Assembly: GCF_013032455.1 (NCBI RefSeq)
Contig: NZ_WQCF01000001.1
Span: forward strand, 1-64,000
Direction of reading: 5' to 3'
DNA from: Ruegeria atlantica
GTDB taxonomy: Bacteria > Pseudomonadota > Alphaproteobacteria > Rhodobacterales > Rhodobacteraceae
Length of the DNA stretch: 64,000 nt
Under the pieces are notes generated by a model. It had not been told where the DNA came from. It ran no database searches and was given only the letters and a program-made list of their open reading frames with translations. A program made the translations under genes and the position numbers. Of the stretch, positions 38,147 to 48,027 are shown piece after piece (position 1 is the stretch's first letter; the number at the start of each line of letters is the position of its first letter).

Positions 38147-39337
38147 TCAAACCCTGGCAACGGTATTTTGGGCTAACTCTTTCGCCAATTCACATATTTT
38201 ATTCAGGGCAGATTCGAACCTCTCGTCGTCGATTGTCATGGCCACCCGAATATGACCAGCGGCTGCGGCCCCGAAGCTTTCACCCGGCATCACTGCAATG
38301 GATTGAGTATCCAGTAGCGTATTGGCAAATTCTTCGCCGCTAAGGCCGGTGGCGCGGATGTCCAACATAACGTACATCGCGCCTTGCGCCGGAACCAACC
38401 CGACAGTGTTCTGATTGCTTAGGATGCTAACTGCGAGGGCACGCCGCCTGCGGAATGGCTCGGAGATTTTATCCTCCAACGAAGTTCCAGCATTCAAAGC
38501 AAAGCTTGCGGCGTCCTGAATAAATCCGGGAACCCCATAGGTCGTATGTGTAGCGAGGTTGATCAGATGAGATATCACCTCTTCCGGGCCAACGATCCAT
38601 CCACAGCGAGAGCCAGTCATGGCATGGGATTTGGACATCGAACCAACAACCAGTGTACGCTCTTTCATATCAGGTAAAATGCGTGGTGAGATATGTTCAC
38701 CGTCCCAGACCTGCGTATCGTAGACCTCATCCGAAATCAGCCACAGGTCGCGTTTCTGACAGATTTCGGCAACTCCCTCCAATGTCGGGCGCGAGTAGAC
38801 CGCTCCGGTCGGATTATTAGGCGTGTTGATCAACAAAGACACTGCGCCACCTGCGGCGGCCTCAATCTGTTCTGGCCGCGGTTGGAAGGCATCTTCGGCC
38901 GTGGTCTGGATCACCCGAGCAGTTGCGCCACTGGCTCGGATCGTACCGGGATAGGTGGCGTAGTAAGGATCAAGGTACAGGCCCACATTGCCCGGACCGC
39001 AAACGGCAACATGGGCGGCAAACAGAGCTGATTGGCCGCCGGGCGTGATCAGCACATTGTTGCGTGTGGTGGGGACACCGGTGCGAGCCTGCAGACGAGC
39101 GGCCACCGTATCTCGTAGCAGGTCGGTTCCGGGAACCATGGCATATCCGGTGTGACCCTGCCGCGCCGAAAGGTCCATCGCCTCAAGAATCGACGGATCG
39201 GTGCGGATGTCGTGTTCTCCAATGGTCAACTCGGTCACGGCGTAGCCATCGCTGATCATCTGACGGGCACGATAGAACACATCCCAACCATCACTGCCAC
39301 CTCCGGTCAGATGCGTGATGCAATGCGACAGCTTCAT
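38147..39337 (-). CDS. PLP-dependent class I aminotransferase
   Basis: A 396-residue aminotransferase with INTPNNPTGAVYS, ISDEVYDTQVWDG and the PLP lysine in GSMSKSHAMTGSRCGW. The Arg that binds substrate carboxylate is in HIRVAM near the end. The pattern suggests an aspartate- or aromatic-type enzyme, but the substrate is uncertain. It converges on the barrel-protein gene after 6 bases. Confidence 0.88.
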   Translation of the reverse strand: MKLSHCITHLTGGGSDGWDVFYRARQMISDGYAVTELTIGEHDIRTDPSILEAMDLSARQGHTGYAMVPGTDLLRDTVAARLQARTGVPTTRNNVLITPGGQSALFAAHVAVCGPGNVGLYLDPYYATYPGTIRASGATARVIQTTAEDAFQPRPEQIEAAAGGAVSLLINTPNNPTGAVYSRPTLEGVAEICQKRDLWLISDEVYDTQVWDGEHISPRILPDMKERTLVVGSMSKSHAMTGSRCGWIVGPEEVISHLINLATHTTYGVPGFIQDAASFALNAGTSLEDKISEPFRRRRALAVSILSNQNTVGLVPAQGAMYVMLDIRATGLSGEEFANTLLDTQSIAVMPGESFGAAAAGHIRVAMTIDDERFESALNKICELAKELAQNTVARV

Positions 39338-39388
39338 GGTCCACCTCCCGTTGGTCTTGTGCGCAGACAGGGCCAGAGGAGTTGAGTA

Positions 39389-39604
39389 ATGTCAATCAAA
39401 GTCGCTTGGATATACCTCAGCACTTGGCTCAGTGCGATCTGCGTGTTACTGGGTGATTATGAACCCGATGACCTGCACCATTATTTGCTGCATTACCTGC
39501 TGATAGTTCAAGCGGGCCGGTTTCTTTCGTTTTCATCCCTGAGACAAGTTGCTAAGCCCGCGTCAAAGCGAGAAGTTACGCTGTTCTTAGGAGCCAACCG
39601 ATGA
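39389..39604 (+). CDS. Small protein coupled to cysS, 71 residues
   Basis: The ATG at 39389 is preceded by AGAGGAG at 39375-39381 with ideal spacing, and its TGA overlaps the cysS ATG (ATGA), both signs of a real coupled gene. The product is Leu- and His-rich in its first half (about residues 5-50, [12 protein letters not shown]) with a hydrophobic segment and a basic tail. No family is recognised. A chance frame in a 263-base gap remains possible. Confidence 0.5.
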   Translation: MSIKVAWIYLSTWLSAICVLLGDYEPDDLHHYLLHYLLIVQAGRFLSFSSLRQVAKPASKREVTLFLGANR

Positions 39605-40998
39605 CGACGATCAAACTGCACAACACAAGGACGCGGACGAAAGAGGATTTCGTGCCGATTAACGCCGATAATGTGCGGATGTATGTCTGCGGACCCACTG
39701 TTTATGATCGCGCTCATTTGGGTAACGCACGGCCCGTAGTGGTGTTCGATGTGCTTTACCGTTTGCTGCGGCATGTTTATGGCGCTGATCACGTGACCTA
39801 TGTGCGGAACTTTACCGACGTCGATGACAAGATCAACGCAACCGCTCTGGCGCGTCAGAAGGCCGGTGCCGAGGGGACGTTGGAGCAGTTGGTCCAGGAA
39901 CGTTCCGACGAGACCATCGGTTGGTACCTGCATGACATGGGCGCCTTGGGGGCGATGGAGCCCAATGAGATGCCACGCGCGACACAGTATATCGACCAGA
40001 TGATCGCGATGATCGAAGGGCTGATCGAAAAGGGCCATGCCTACGCGGCTGAAGGCCATGTTTTGTTTGCTGTAGACAGCTGGAAAGAGCACTACGGAGC
40101 TTTGTCCGGACGTTCGGTGGACGACATGATCGCGGGCGCGCGGGTCGAGGTTGCTCCTTATAAGAAAAACCCGATGGATTTCGTGCTGTGGAAACCCTCG
40201 ACTGACGAACTGCCGGGGTGGGACAGCCCTTGGGGCCGGGGGCGTCCGGGTTGGCATATTGAGTGCTCGGCCATGGCCTATGAGTTGTTGGGCGAGAGCT
40301 TTGACATTCACGGCGGTGGTAACGACCTGATGTTCCCGCATCATGAGAATGAGATCGCGCAAAGCTGCTGCGCCCATCCGGAGGGCGAGTTTGCGCGCGT
40401 CTGGTTGCACAATGAAATGCTGCAGGTCGAAGGCAAGAAGATGTCCAAGTCGCTGGGCAATTTCTTTACCGTGCATGATCTGCTGGAACAGGGCGTACCG
40501 GGTGAGGTGATCCGCTTTGTCTTCCTGCAGACCCATTATCGCAAGCCGATGGACTGGACCGAGAAGAAAGCGCGCGAGGCCGAGTCGACGCTGCGCAAGT
40601 GGCGGGCGCTGACTGCGGGCATCGAGCCTGCCGCCAACGCAGCGCCCGCGGTCATTGCCGCGCTGAGTGACGATCTGAACACAGCGGGCGCTTTGGCTGA
40701 ACTTTACCGTTTGGCTGGAGATAGCGATGCGGCGGGGTTGCTAGCGAGTGCGCAACTGTTGGGTCTGTTGTCTGACGAGATGGGCGCGTGGGCGGATACA
40801 GGTCCGGTGGACCTGTCTGCGCATGCGGATCGGCTGGCGGATGCGCGGGCCGTTGCGATGCAGAGCAAGGATTTCTCGGAAGTGGATCGACTGAAAGCCG
40901 CTTATCTGGCAGCCGGTCTGGAAGTTCGCATGAGCAAGGACGGTGTCGAACTGGTTCCGGGCGCCGGGTTTGACGCAGCCAAGCTGGAGGAGGTGTGA
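39601..40998 (+). CDS. cysS: Cysteinyl-tRNA synthetase
   Basis: A class I aminoacyl-tRNA synthetase of 465 residues that charges tRNA-Cys. The HIGH-type motif is in [12 protein letters not shown], after the zinc-binding [27 protein letters not shown] is the zinc and substrate region, and [10 protein letters not shown] is the KMSKS loop. The start overlaps the stop of a 71-residue upstream frame (ATGA). cimA begins one base inside its stop codon. Confidence 0.97.
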   Translation: MTTIKLHNTRTRTKEDFVPINADNVRMYVCGPTVYDRAHLGNARPVVVFDVLYRLLRHVYGADHVTYVRNFTDVDDKINATALARQKAGAEGTLEQLVQERSDETIGWYLHDMGALGAMEPNEMPRATQYIDQMIAMIEGLIEKGHAYAAEGHVLFAVDSWKEHYGALSGRSVDDMIAGARVEVAPYKKNPMDFVLWKPSTDELPGWDSPWGRGRPGWHIECSAMAYELLGESFDIHGGGNDLMFPHHENEIAQSCCAHPEGEFARVWLHNEMLQVEGKKMSKSLGNFFTVHDLLEQGVPGEVIRFVFLQTHYRKPMDWTEKKAREAESTLRKWRALTAGIEPAANAAPAVIAALSDDLNTAGALAELYRLAGDSDAAGLLASAQLLGLLSDEMGAWADTGPVDLSAHADRLADARAVAMQSKDFSEVDRLKAAYLAAGLEVRMSKDGVELVPGAGFDAAKLEEV

Positions 40999-42632
40999 TG
41001 CCCAAGGAACGCCTCTACCTCTACGACACGACCCTACGCGACGGGCAGCAGACGCAAGGGGTCCAGTTCTCGACCACTGAGAAGGTGCAGATTGCGCAGG
41101 CTCTGGATGACCTGGGCGTGGATTATATCGAAGGCGGCTGGCCCGGGGCGAACCCGACCGACAGCGCGTTTTTCGAAGTCGCGCCCAAGACCTCCGCACG
41201 TCTCACCGCGTTCGGCATGACCAAACGGTCGGGCCGCTCGGCTGAGAATGATGATGTGCTGGCCGCAGTGATGAATGCGGGGACGCAAGCGGTGTGTCTG
41301 GTCGGCAAATCGCATGATTACCACGTCACCCATGCGCTGGGGATTACGCTGGAAGAGAATATCGAGAACGTGCGCGCCTCGGTCGCGCATATCGTGGGAC
41401 AGGGGCGCGAAGCCCTGTTCGATGCCGAACACTTCTTTGATGGCTACAAGGACAACCCCGGTTACGCGGTCGAGGTCTGCCGGGCCGCGCTGGATGCCGG
41501 TGCGCGTTGGATTGTGCTGTGTGATACCAATGGCGGCGCGTTGCCGGCTGAGGTAGCAAAGATCGTCTCTGATGTCATCGCCGCAGGCTTGCCGGGGGAT
41601 CGGCTGGGCATTCACACCCACAACGATACAGAGAATGCGGTGGCCTGTTCTCTGGCCGCCGTCGACGCGGGCGCGCGTCAGGTTCAGGGCACATTAAACG
41701 GGCTAGGTGAGCGTTGTGGCAACGCGAACCTGACCGCTTTGATTCCCACCTTGTTGCTGAAAGAGCCTTATGCGTCGTCGCTTGACATCGGCGTCAGTGC
41801 AGATGCTTTAGCGGGTTTGACCCGCATAAGCCGAATGTTGGACGATATACTGAACCGGGTGCCGAGTAAGCAGTCCGCCTATGTCGGCGCGTCAGCTTTT
41901 GCCCATAAGGCGGGGCTGCACGCCAGCGCCATTCTCAAGGATCCGTCGACCTATGAGCATGTGGACCCAGCCTCGGTCGGGAATGCGCGGATCATTCCGA
42001 TGTCGAACCAGGCGGGACAGTCGAATCTGCGCAAACGCCTGACCGAGGCTGGGTTGGCCGTGGAAAAAGGCGACCCGGCGCTGGAACGCATTCTGGACCG
42101 GATCAAGCAGCGAGAGGCTGAGGGGTATTCCTATGACACTGCCCAAGCCAGTTTCGAATTGCTGGCACGCGATGAACTGGGACAACTGCCCGAGTTTTTC
42201 GAGGTAAAGCGGTACAAGGTTACCGTTGAACGGCGCAAGAACAAGTACAACCAGATGATCAGCCTGTCCGAGGCGGTGGTTGTCGTGAAGGTCGATGGTG
42301 AAAAGAAACTTTCGGTCAGTGAGTCCATGGACGAAAACGGCAATGATCGGGGGCCGGTGAACGCGCTGGCCAAGGCACTTTCAAAGGATCTGGGGCAATA
42401 TTCCGAAATTCTGTCCGATATGCGGCTGGTCGACTTTAAAGTCCGCATAACGCAGGGCGGCACCGAGGCGGTTACGCGTGTCATCATCGACAGCGAAGAC
42501 GGGCAGGGTCGCCGCTGGTCGACCGTGGGCGTCAGCGCGAACATAGTTGATGCCTCGTTTGAGGCGCTGCTGGATGCGATTCAATGGAAACTGGTACGCG
42601 ATTGCGGGTCGCATGCGGCGGTGGCTGAGTGA
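40998..42632 (+). CDS. cimA: (R)-citramalate synthase
   Basis: A 544-residue enzyme of the isopropylmalate/citramalate synthase family that condenses pyruvate and acetyl-CoA, giving a threonine-independent route to isoleucine. YDTTLRDGQQTQGV and HTHNDTENAVA are the metal and catalytic signatures, and a C-terminal LeuA-type dimer/allosteric domain occupies about 400-540. The ATG at 40998 shares a base with the cysS stop (TGATG), with GGAGGAGG upstream. A GTG one codon earlier is less likely. It could be a related homocitrate-type enzyme; citramalate fits best. Confidence 0.9.
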   Translation: MPKERLYLYDTTLRDGQQTQGVQFSTTEKVQIAQALDDLGVDYIEGGWPGANPTDSAFFEVAPKTSARLTAFGMTKRSGRSAENDDVLAAVMNAGTQAVCLVGKSHDYHVTHALGITLEENIENVRASVAHIVGQGREALFDAEHFFDGYKDNPGYAVEVCRAALDAGARWIVLCDTNGGALPAEVAKIVSDVIAAGLPGDRLGIHTHNDTENAVACSLAAVDAGARQVQGTLNGLGERCGNANLTALIPTLLLKEPYASSLDIGVSADALAGLTRISRMLDDILNRVPSKQSAYVGASAFAHKAGLHASAILKDPSTYEHVDPASVGNARIIPMSNQAGQSNLRKRLTEAGLAVEKGDPALERILDRIKQREAEGYSYDTAQASFELLARDELGQLPEFFEVKRYKVTVERRKNKYNQMISLSEAVVVVKVDGEKKLSVSESMDENGNDRGPVNALAKALSKDLGQYSEILSDMRLVDFKVRITQGGTEAVTRVIIDSEDGQGRRWSTVGVSANIVDASFEALLDAIQWKLVRDCGSHAAVAE

Positions 42633-43411
42633 CCGTGGAGTTCGACGACGACGTCAAAGCGTGCGCGTCACTGGTGCACCGTGCTGATCCGGATCGGTTT
42701 ATGGCGGTAATGGCAGCGCCGGTGGCGGTGCGACCTTTGCTATTCCCACTCTATGCGTTGAATGTCGAGGTCGCACGCGCTCCTTGGGTCACGCAAGAGC
42801 CGATGATAGCCGAAATGCGCCTGCAATGGTGGCGCGACGCGCTGCAAGAGATCGCCGAGGGCCAGGCTGTACGCAGGCATGAGGTCGTGACGCCCCTGTC
42901 ACAGGTCTTGTCACCACACTTGGCTGCCATGCTTGATGAATATGTGGCCGTAAGGCGCTGGGATATCTACCGAGATCCGTTTGAGGATGAGGCGCACTTC
43001 GACTCTTACATCAACCATAGTGCCGGATCTCTTATGGTCGCGGCGGCGCAAGTGCTAGGGACAGCGGACGAGGATGTGTTGCACGATGTCGGTTACGCTG
43101 TTGGAGTGGCAAATTGGCTCCGAGCCATTCCGGAGCTAGAGGCACGAGGCCGGATTCCGTTGTTAGATGGAACGCCCGAGGGGGTTCGCGCTTTGGCAGG
43201 ACAGGCCCTTGACCGGCTCAAGCGTGCACGGTCCAACGCATCAGGGATTTCGGCGAAAGCACGCCCAGCACTCTATGCCGGGTGGCAGGCAGATTGGATT
43301 CTGCGGCGGGCTGTTGCCAGACCGGAACGTGTGGCGGCTGGTGATCTAGCACAGGGTGAAATACGGCGCCGCTTTTCCTTGATGAGGACTGTGGCCAGCG
43401 CGCGTTGGTAG
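42629..43411 (+). CDS. Squalene/phytoene synthase family protein
   Basis: A 260-residue protein of the trans-isoprenyl diphosphate synthase class, with MRLQWWRDALQEI and the YINHSAGSLMVAAAQ segment where the second Asp-rich site of true synthases would lie. The Asp-rich motifs are weak, so it resembles the NDUFAF6-like branch linked to respiratory complex I assembly more than a carotenoid synthase. It starts with GTG overlapping the cimA stop by four bases. Enzymatic activity is doubtful. Confidence 0.75.
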   Translation: MTVEFDDDVKACASLVHRADPDRFMAVMAAPVAVRPLLFPLYALNVEVARAPWVTQEPMIAEMRLQWWRDALQEIAEGQAVRRHEVVTPLSQVLSPHLAAMLDEYVAVRRWDIYRDPFEDEAHFDSYINHSAGSLMVAAAQVLGTADEDVLHDVGYAVGVANWLRAIPELEARGRIPLLDGTPEGVRALAGQALDRLKRARSNASGISAKARPALYAGWQADWILRRAVARPERVAAGDLAQGEIRRRFSLMRTVASARW

Positions 43412-43414
43412 GAG

Positions 43415-44644
43415 TCAGACTGTTTCCTGTTCGGATGGTTTCAGAACCAGCCATAGCAGAGCGCCGCCAGCCAATGTCAGCAGAGGAATCATGGCAAGGT
43501 TTACGGCCGTCCAGCCTTCGACCGGAGACCCGCCTGAACAGTTCATCAACCCGCCTGATGCTAGCGATGCAAGGGTGACGCCGCCGAACACCAGCAGATC
43601 ATTGAGGCCTTGCATCCGACCGCGTTCGCTGACGTCATGGGACTCGGCCAGCATTGTGGTGGCGCCGATAAACCCGAAATTCCAGCCAACCCCCAGCAGA
43701 ATCAGCGCGACGAAAAAATTGCCCAACTCGATACCTTGCAGGGCAACAACGCCCGCGCCAGCAAGAATGGCAAGGCCGAGGGCGACGATTTTCTCGACCC
43801 CAAATCGTGTGATGAGTTGGCCGGTGAAAAAGCTGGGCACATACATCGCAAGCACATGGCTGGTAACAACATCCGCAGCGTCATTTGCAGTAAACCCGCA
43901 ACCCACCACAGCCAAGGGGGTCGATGTCATCACAAGGTTCATCAGCGCGTATGACACCATCGCACAGATGATTGCCACGGCAATGCGCGGGGTTTTGAGC
44001 ATCTGAAGCCGGGTTCGGCCATTGGGGGCATCTTCTTTGGGGGCCGCAGGGGTCGGGATGTCGAGAAAAAAGAACAGTGCCGAGCCAAAGATATTAACCG
44101 CGATCACGGCCAGATAGGTACCGAGAAATGGAATAACATAGGCTGTTGATGTTAACTTGACGATCTGCGGACCAATGATGGCTGCAGCCAGCCCGCCCGC
44201 CATAACATATGAAATTGCCTTGGGACGAAATTCGTCGGACGCAGTGTCAGCTGCGGCAAACCGGTAGAAACCGTGCGCGCTCATATAGATGCCGGTTAGC
44301 AGACTGCCCAGAAGAAAGACGGGGAACGAGCCCAAGAATAAGCCATACGCACCAACAACACCTCCGCAGGCACCGGCTGTCGCGCCAACCAAGAACCCCG
44401 CGCGGCGGCCCCACCGTTGCATGATCGCCGAGATTGGTGTGGCTGCCAGCATCGAGCCTAGAACGATCAGTGAAATGGGCAGGGTGGCCAGACAAGGGTT
44501 TGAGGCCAAAGACTGCCCCGCCAAACCGCCCACGATGAAGATCATCGGCATTTGCGCGCCCAGCACAGCCTGAGCCGCCACCAAAACGACAACGTTTCGT
44601 TTGGCCTGACTGTTGTCGGGTGGGGTGGCGGCGGCAAGTGTCAT
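43415..44644 (-). CDS. MFS transporter
   Basis: A polytopic carrier of about 409 residues with around 12 hydrophobic helices. The loop after helix 2 has the MFS-like SAIMQRWGRRAGFLVG (RxGRR) signature, and GAYGLFLGS follows. The substrate is not predictable. The start at 44644 is uncertain; an alternative 12 codons upstream (44680) exists, and neither has a strong ribosome site. It is divergent from the DNA glycosylase gene and tail to tail with the phytoene synthase-like gene. Confidence 0.85.
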   Translation of the reverse strand: MTLAAATPPDNSQAKRNVVVLVAAQAVLGAQMPMIFIVGGLAGQSLASNPCLATLPISLIVLGSMLAATPISAIMQRWGRRAGFLVGATAGACGGVVGAYGLFLGSFPVFLLGSLLTGIYMSAHGFYRFAAADTASDEFRPKAISYVMAGGLAAAIIGPQIVKLTSTAYVIPFLGTYLAVIAVNIFGSALFFFLDIPTPAAPKEDAPNGRTRLQMLKTPRIAVAIICAMVSYALMNLVMTSTPLAVVGCGFTANDAADVVTSHVLAMYVPSFFTGQLITRFGVEKIVALGLAILAGAGVVALQGIELGNFFVALILLGVGWNFGFIGATTMLAESHDVSERGRMQGLNDLLVFGGVTLASLASGGLMNCSGGSPVEGWTAVNLAMIPLLTLAGGALLWLVLKPSEQETV

Positions 44645-44742
44645 GCGCTCATGGGTATCTTTGAAAGACGGGTCATACAAGCGGGTTGCATCTGCGACAA
44701 AGCACCCTAACGTGAGCCCATCGCCAACGGCCCGGAGCCTCC

Positions 44743-45375
44743 ATGTCTGTCGGACGCATCATCGAAACACCCGACTGTGTTGCCGAAGGGGCTGCTTGGC
44801 TGGCCGAGACCTGTCCGCGCATGGCGTGGGCGATGGAACAAACCGGCCCCTTACCTTTGCGCCGACGCCCGGATGGGTTCGCGCAACTGCTCAGTGCGAT
44901 TGTCAGTCAACAGGTTAGCGTAGCTTCGGCCAATGCTATCTGGAAACGCCTGCAGGATGCGAAACTGACCGGGCCGCGCAAGATTATGTGGGCCACTGAT
45001 GATGATCTGAGGGCCGTCGGATTGAGTCGTCAAAAGATACGCTATGCCCGTGCGTTGGCTGAGGCGAGGATTGATTACAAAAGGTTACGCGACGCTTCTA
45101 ATGCGGATGTTGTTGCCAATTTGACCGAAGTGCCGGGCATTGGAGTATGGACCGCAGAGATCTACGCCATGTTCTCGCTGGGTCGCGCCGATGTGATCGC
45201 TCCGGGTGACCTGGCGTTGCAAGAAGCGGCGCGCATCCTCTATGAGCTGCCCAAACGCCCCACCGATAAGGAACTGCGACAGATGGCCGAGGCCTGGTCG
45301 CCCTGGAGGTCGGTTGCGGCCCGTGTTTTGTGGGCCTATTACCGGGTGGCAAAAGAACGAGAAGGGATCAGATGA
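44743..45375 (+). CDS. DNA-3-methyladenine glycosylase II (AlkA-type HhH-GPD)
   Basis: A 210-residue base-excision repair enzyme that removes alkylated purines. The helix-hairpin-helix LTEVPGIGVWTAE is followed by the catalytic Asp in VIAPGDLALQEA, at the usual distance. SAIVSQQVSVASANAIWKRL is the typical N-terminal helix. It lacks an iron-sulfur cluster motif and the N-terminal methyl-accepting domain of Ada/AlkA fusions. The esterase gene begins inside its stop codon. Confidence 0.92.
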   Translation: MSVGRIIETPDCVAEGAAWLAETCPRMAWAMEQTGPLPLRRRPDGFAQLLSAIVSQQVSVASANAIWKRLQDAKLTGPRKIMWATDDDLRAVGLSRQKIRYARALAEARIDYKRLRDASNADVVANLTEVPGIGVWTAEIYAMFSLGRADVIAPGDLALQEAARILYELPKRPTDKELRQMAEAWSPWRSVAARVLWAYYRVAKEREGIR

Positions 45376-46037
45376 CACGGGTTTTGAATGCGCTCCGAAA
45401 AGAGCCGGTTTCGGGCGATACACGCTCGGTCGTGGTGTTCGTGCACGGCTATGGGGCCAATGGTGCCGATTTGCTGGGGCTGGCTGATCCTCTGGGTGAG
45501 CACCTTCCAGACACGCTGTTCGTTTCCCCAGATGCGCCCGAGCAGATCCCCGGTATGCCCAACGGCTTCCAATGGTTTCCGATCCCTTGGATTGACGGTT
45601 CGTCCGAGGAAGAGGCGCGGCGAGGCATGGAGATGGCGGTCGAAGACTTCAACGCTTTCCTCGATGCTTTGATGGTAGACGAAGACGTGCTGCCCGAGCA
45701 GGTCGTTCTGTTCGGTTTCTCGCAAGGTACGATGATGAGCCTGCACGTCGCCCCGCGCCGCGAAGACCCGGTTGCCGGCATCGTTGCATTCTCGGGCCGG
45801 TTACTTGAGCCCGATTTGTTGCCCGATGAAACAGTCAGCCGGATGCCGGTTTTGCTGGTGCACGGAGATGCCGATGATGTTGTGCCACCGCAATCACTAC
45901 CTGAGGCAGCGGAAGCCCTACAAGCGGCTGATTTCAAAGAAATCTACGCGCATGTGATGAAGGGTACCGGCCACGGAATCGCTCCGGACGGTCTGAGCGT
46001 TGCGCTGGCCTTCATGCGGGACAAGCTGAGTCTGTAG
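45372..46037 (+). CDS. Alpha/beta hydrolase (phospholipase/carboxylesterase family)
   Basis: A 221-residue hydrolase of the acyl-protein thioesterase-like family. The oxyanion loop HGYGANG, the nucleophile elbow GFSQGT, Asp in VHGDADDVVP and the terminal His in GTGHGIAPDG form the catalytic set. The substrate is unknown. Its ATG lies in the stop codon of the glycosylase gene (ATGA). The longer frame start at 45330 falls inside that gene and is rejected. Confidence 0.9.
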   Translation: MTRVLNALRKEPVSGDTRSVVVFVHGYGANGADLLGLADPLGEHLPDTLFVSPDAPEQIPGMPNGFQWFPIPWIDGSSEEEARRGMEMAVEDFNAFLDALMVDEDVLPEQVVLFGFSQGTMMSLHVAPRREDPVAGIVAFSGRLLEPDLLPDETVSRMPVLLVHGDADDVVPPQSLPEAAEALQAADFKEIYAHVMKGTGHGIAPDGLSVALAFMRDKLSL

Positions 46038-46162
46038 GGTATTTGTGGTCCGCCGGATGCTGCCCGAGGATGTGGTATCGGCGTGCCGCTGCGCAATGGC
46101 ATCCCGGTCGGCAGGACTTCAAAGAGGTTTGAGCTGCGGGACTGCAACGGTGCGGTGGTCGG

Positions 46163-46588
46163 TCAGGCCCACAGATGCCCTTCGGCAAACTCGATCGAAT
46201 TTCCCGCCGGATCGCGGACATAGAGTGAGCGCGCGCCGCCAGGCCAGTCAAACTCGGCATCTACTGGGATATTCCAATCCAGTAGATGTTTGCGCATCAC
46301 GTCAATCTCGGCGCGTGTCAGAATGAGGCAGACATGACCAGGACCACGCGCGCCATGGGGCGGGACGGGCAAATCCGGATTTCCCGGTGGTTTTTTCGTT
46401 TCGTCCGCGTTGAACAGTAGCAGGACCGAGTTTCCAATCCGGTAGAACACGTGCCGGTCGGCTACGCGCTGAATTTTGCTCAGCGCCAGGATTTCTCCGT
46501 AGAATTGCTCGGCCGCGTCCAGGTCATCAACATAAAGTGCGGCTTCGAGAATGCCGCTAGGAACTGGTATGTGCGGGGTGACCTTCAT
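46163..46588 (-). CDS. VOC-family (glyoxalase/bleomycin resistance-like) protein
   Basis: A 141-residue vicinal oxygen chelate domain. ALYVDDLDAAEQFYGEIL and YVRDPAGNSIEFAEG are the two paired beta-alpha-beta-beta segments, with a metal-type Glu at the end (IEFAEG) and HVCLILTR in the middle. Substrate is unknown; some relatives confer fosfomycin or bleomycin resistance, but nothing here shows that. It is 31 bases downstream of the rluE-type gene on the same strand. The 125 bases before it hold no gene. Confidence 0.85.
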   Translation of the reverse strand: MKVTPHIPVPSGILEAALYVDDLDAAEQFYGEILALSKIQRVADRHVFYRIGNSVLLLFNADETKKPPGNPDLPVPPHGARGPGHVCLILTRAEIDVMRKHLLDWNIPVDAEFDWPGGARSLYVRDPAGNSIEFAEGHLWA

Positions 46589-46619
46589 ACTGTAAGTATA
46601 TCACAACATGCGGTTTTTG

Positions 46620-47225
46620 TCACCGGCGTGGGCGTCGGTCCCTTTTACGGCCCGGCGCAGTGCTTACAGCAGGTGCGGGCAGGCTATCCCACTGGCCCGG
46701 CGCCAGCCCATCCAAGTTCCAATCCCCGATCCGTGCCCGGATCAGGCGCAAGGTCGGGTGACCCACTGCCGCTGTCATCCGGCGCACCTGACGGTTTCGT
46801 CCTTCGCGCAGGGTAAGTTCAATCCAGCAATCCGGCACCGTCTGACGTACCCGGATCGGAGGATTTCGTGGCCACAATCCGGCAGGTTCATCTATCAAGC
46901 GCGCTTTGGCGGGGCGGGTCAGGCCGTCCTTTAACTCAACACCGTTGCGCAGGGCTTGCAGTGCTGATGCGTCGGGCAGCCCTTCGACCTGAACCCAATA
47001 GGTTTTCGACATCTTGTGCTTGGGATCAGCGATTTGCGCCTGCAGTCGCCCGTTGTCGGTCAGCAGCATCAATCCCTCGCTGTCACGATCCAGCCGACCG
47101 GCGGGATAGACACCGGGCAGGTCGATATAATCCGACAGGGTGCTGCGCGGCGAATCCGCATTAGCGCGGTCGGTGAATTGCGGCAGCACGTCGAAAGGTT
47201 TGTTGAATCGGATGAACCAGCTCAT
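46620..47225 (-). CDS. rluE: 23S rRNA pseudouridine synthase RluE-type
   Basis: A 201-residue RsuA/RluE-class pseudouridine synthase without the S4 domain. [16 protein letters not shown] holds the catalytic Asp in the GRLD motif, and [20 protein letters not shown] is the conserved C-terminal element. The target is probably the 23S rRNA position modified by RluE in E. coli, but that rests on family assignment. The start at 47225 is chosen since [11 protein letters not shown] is the conserved opening. Confidence 0.9.
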   Translation of the reverse strand: MSWFIRFNKPFDVLPQFTDRANADSPRSTLSDYIDLPGVYPAGRLDRDSEGLMLLTDNGRLQAQIADPKHKMSKTYWVQVEGLPDASALQALRNGVELKDGLTRPAKARLIDEPAGLWPRNPPIRVRQTVPDCWIELTLREGRNRQVRRMTAAVGHPTLRLIRARIGDWNLDGLAPGQWDSLPAPAVSTAPGRKRDRRPRR

Positions 47226-47439
47226 GCTCAACGCCATAGCCTGAGGGGCATTGCCGACGCAACCTGTGGATAACTGTCATGTCTCTGTTACGGATCTGGC
47301 TTACTCAGAACCCGACATATTGTGTATACTCAGGGCTTGTCAGAGTTTTAACACGATATATAGTTAAAGTAAGGCCGGGGCGGGTGTTCCCCGCTCTGAT
47401 GTCAAAAACGGGCAGAGCAGAGCGAGGAGCGATTCTGAG

Positions 47440-48027
47440 ATGGATGGAGACTTCAGGACCGAATTTGTCAGGGAACCCGGTGCGCTTAAGCATCATCCGG
47501 CATTGGTTTTGAACGCCGATTATCGCCCCTTGTCCTATTACCCACTGTCCCTGTGGCCGTGGCAAGAGGCGATTAAGGCGGCCTGGCTGGACAGGGTGGA
47601 CATTGTGGCGGAATACGACGAGGTCGTCCGAAGCCCGAGTACCGAGATACGAATACCCTCGGTTGTTGTCCTCAAAGATTATGTAAAACCTAGAAAGCGC
47701 GTGGCCTTCACGCGCTTTAATTTATTTCTAAGGGACGAATTCCGCTGTCAGTACTGCGGCAGCAAGGGTGATCTTACATTTGACCACGTGGTTCCCCGCG
47801 CTGCAGGTGGTGTTACAAGCTGGCAGAACGTGGTGGCGGCCTGTAGCCCGTGCAACCTGCGCAAGGGCTCAAAATCACTGCGGCAGGCTCGGATGACCTT
47901 GCGCAAACCGCCGCGCCAACCCGATGCCGAGGCGTTGCGGAACATTGGTCGTAAGTTTCCGCCTAACCACCTGCATGACAGTTGGATCGACTTTCTGTAC
48001 TGGGATGCAGAGTTGGACGAGCTTTAA
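47440..48027 (+). CDS. HNH endonuclease
   Basis: A 195-residue protein. An N-terminal HPALVLNADYRPLSYYPLSLWPW segment and a C-terminal HNH domain (about 100-160) are visible: CQYCGSKGDLTFDHVVPRAAGGV, then CSPCNLRKG, with paired zinc Cys and the catalytic His in DHVVP. This stand-alone form occurs widely in bacteria; its role is unknown. There is no restriction or phage gene beside it. GAGGAG precedes the start. It converges on dsbB with a four-base overlap. Confidence 0.9.
   Translation: MDGDFRTEFVREPGALKHHPALVLNADYRPLSYYPLSLWPWQEAIKAAWLDRVDIVAEYDEVVRSPSTEIRIPSVVVLKDYVKPRKRVAFTRFNLFLRDEFRCQYCGSKGDLTFDHVVPRAAGGVTSWQNVVAACSPCNLRKGSKSLRQARMTLRKPPRQPDAEALRNIGRKFPPNHLHDSWIDFLYWDAELDEL

Noticed and set aside
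42629..43411. Carotenoid biosynthesis locus
   Set aside because: The squalene/phytoene synthase-like protein has weak Asp-rich motifs and no other carotenoid genes are nearby; the CrtC-like protein at 55400 goes with an ABC transporter.
47440..48027. HNH nuclease as part of a defence or restriction system
   Set aside because: No methyltransferase, helicase or other defence gene is beside it; neighbours are housekeeping genes.
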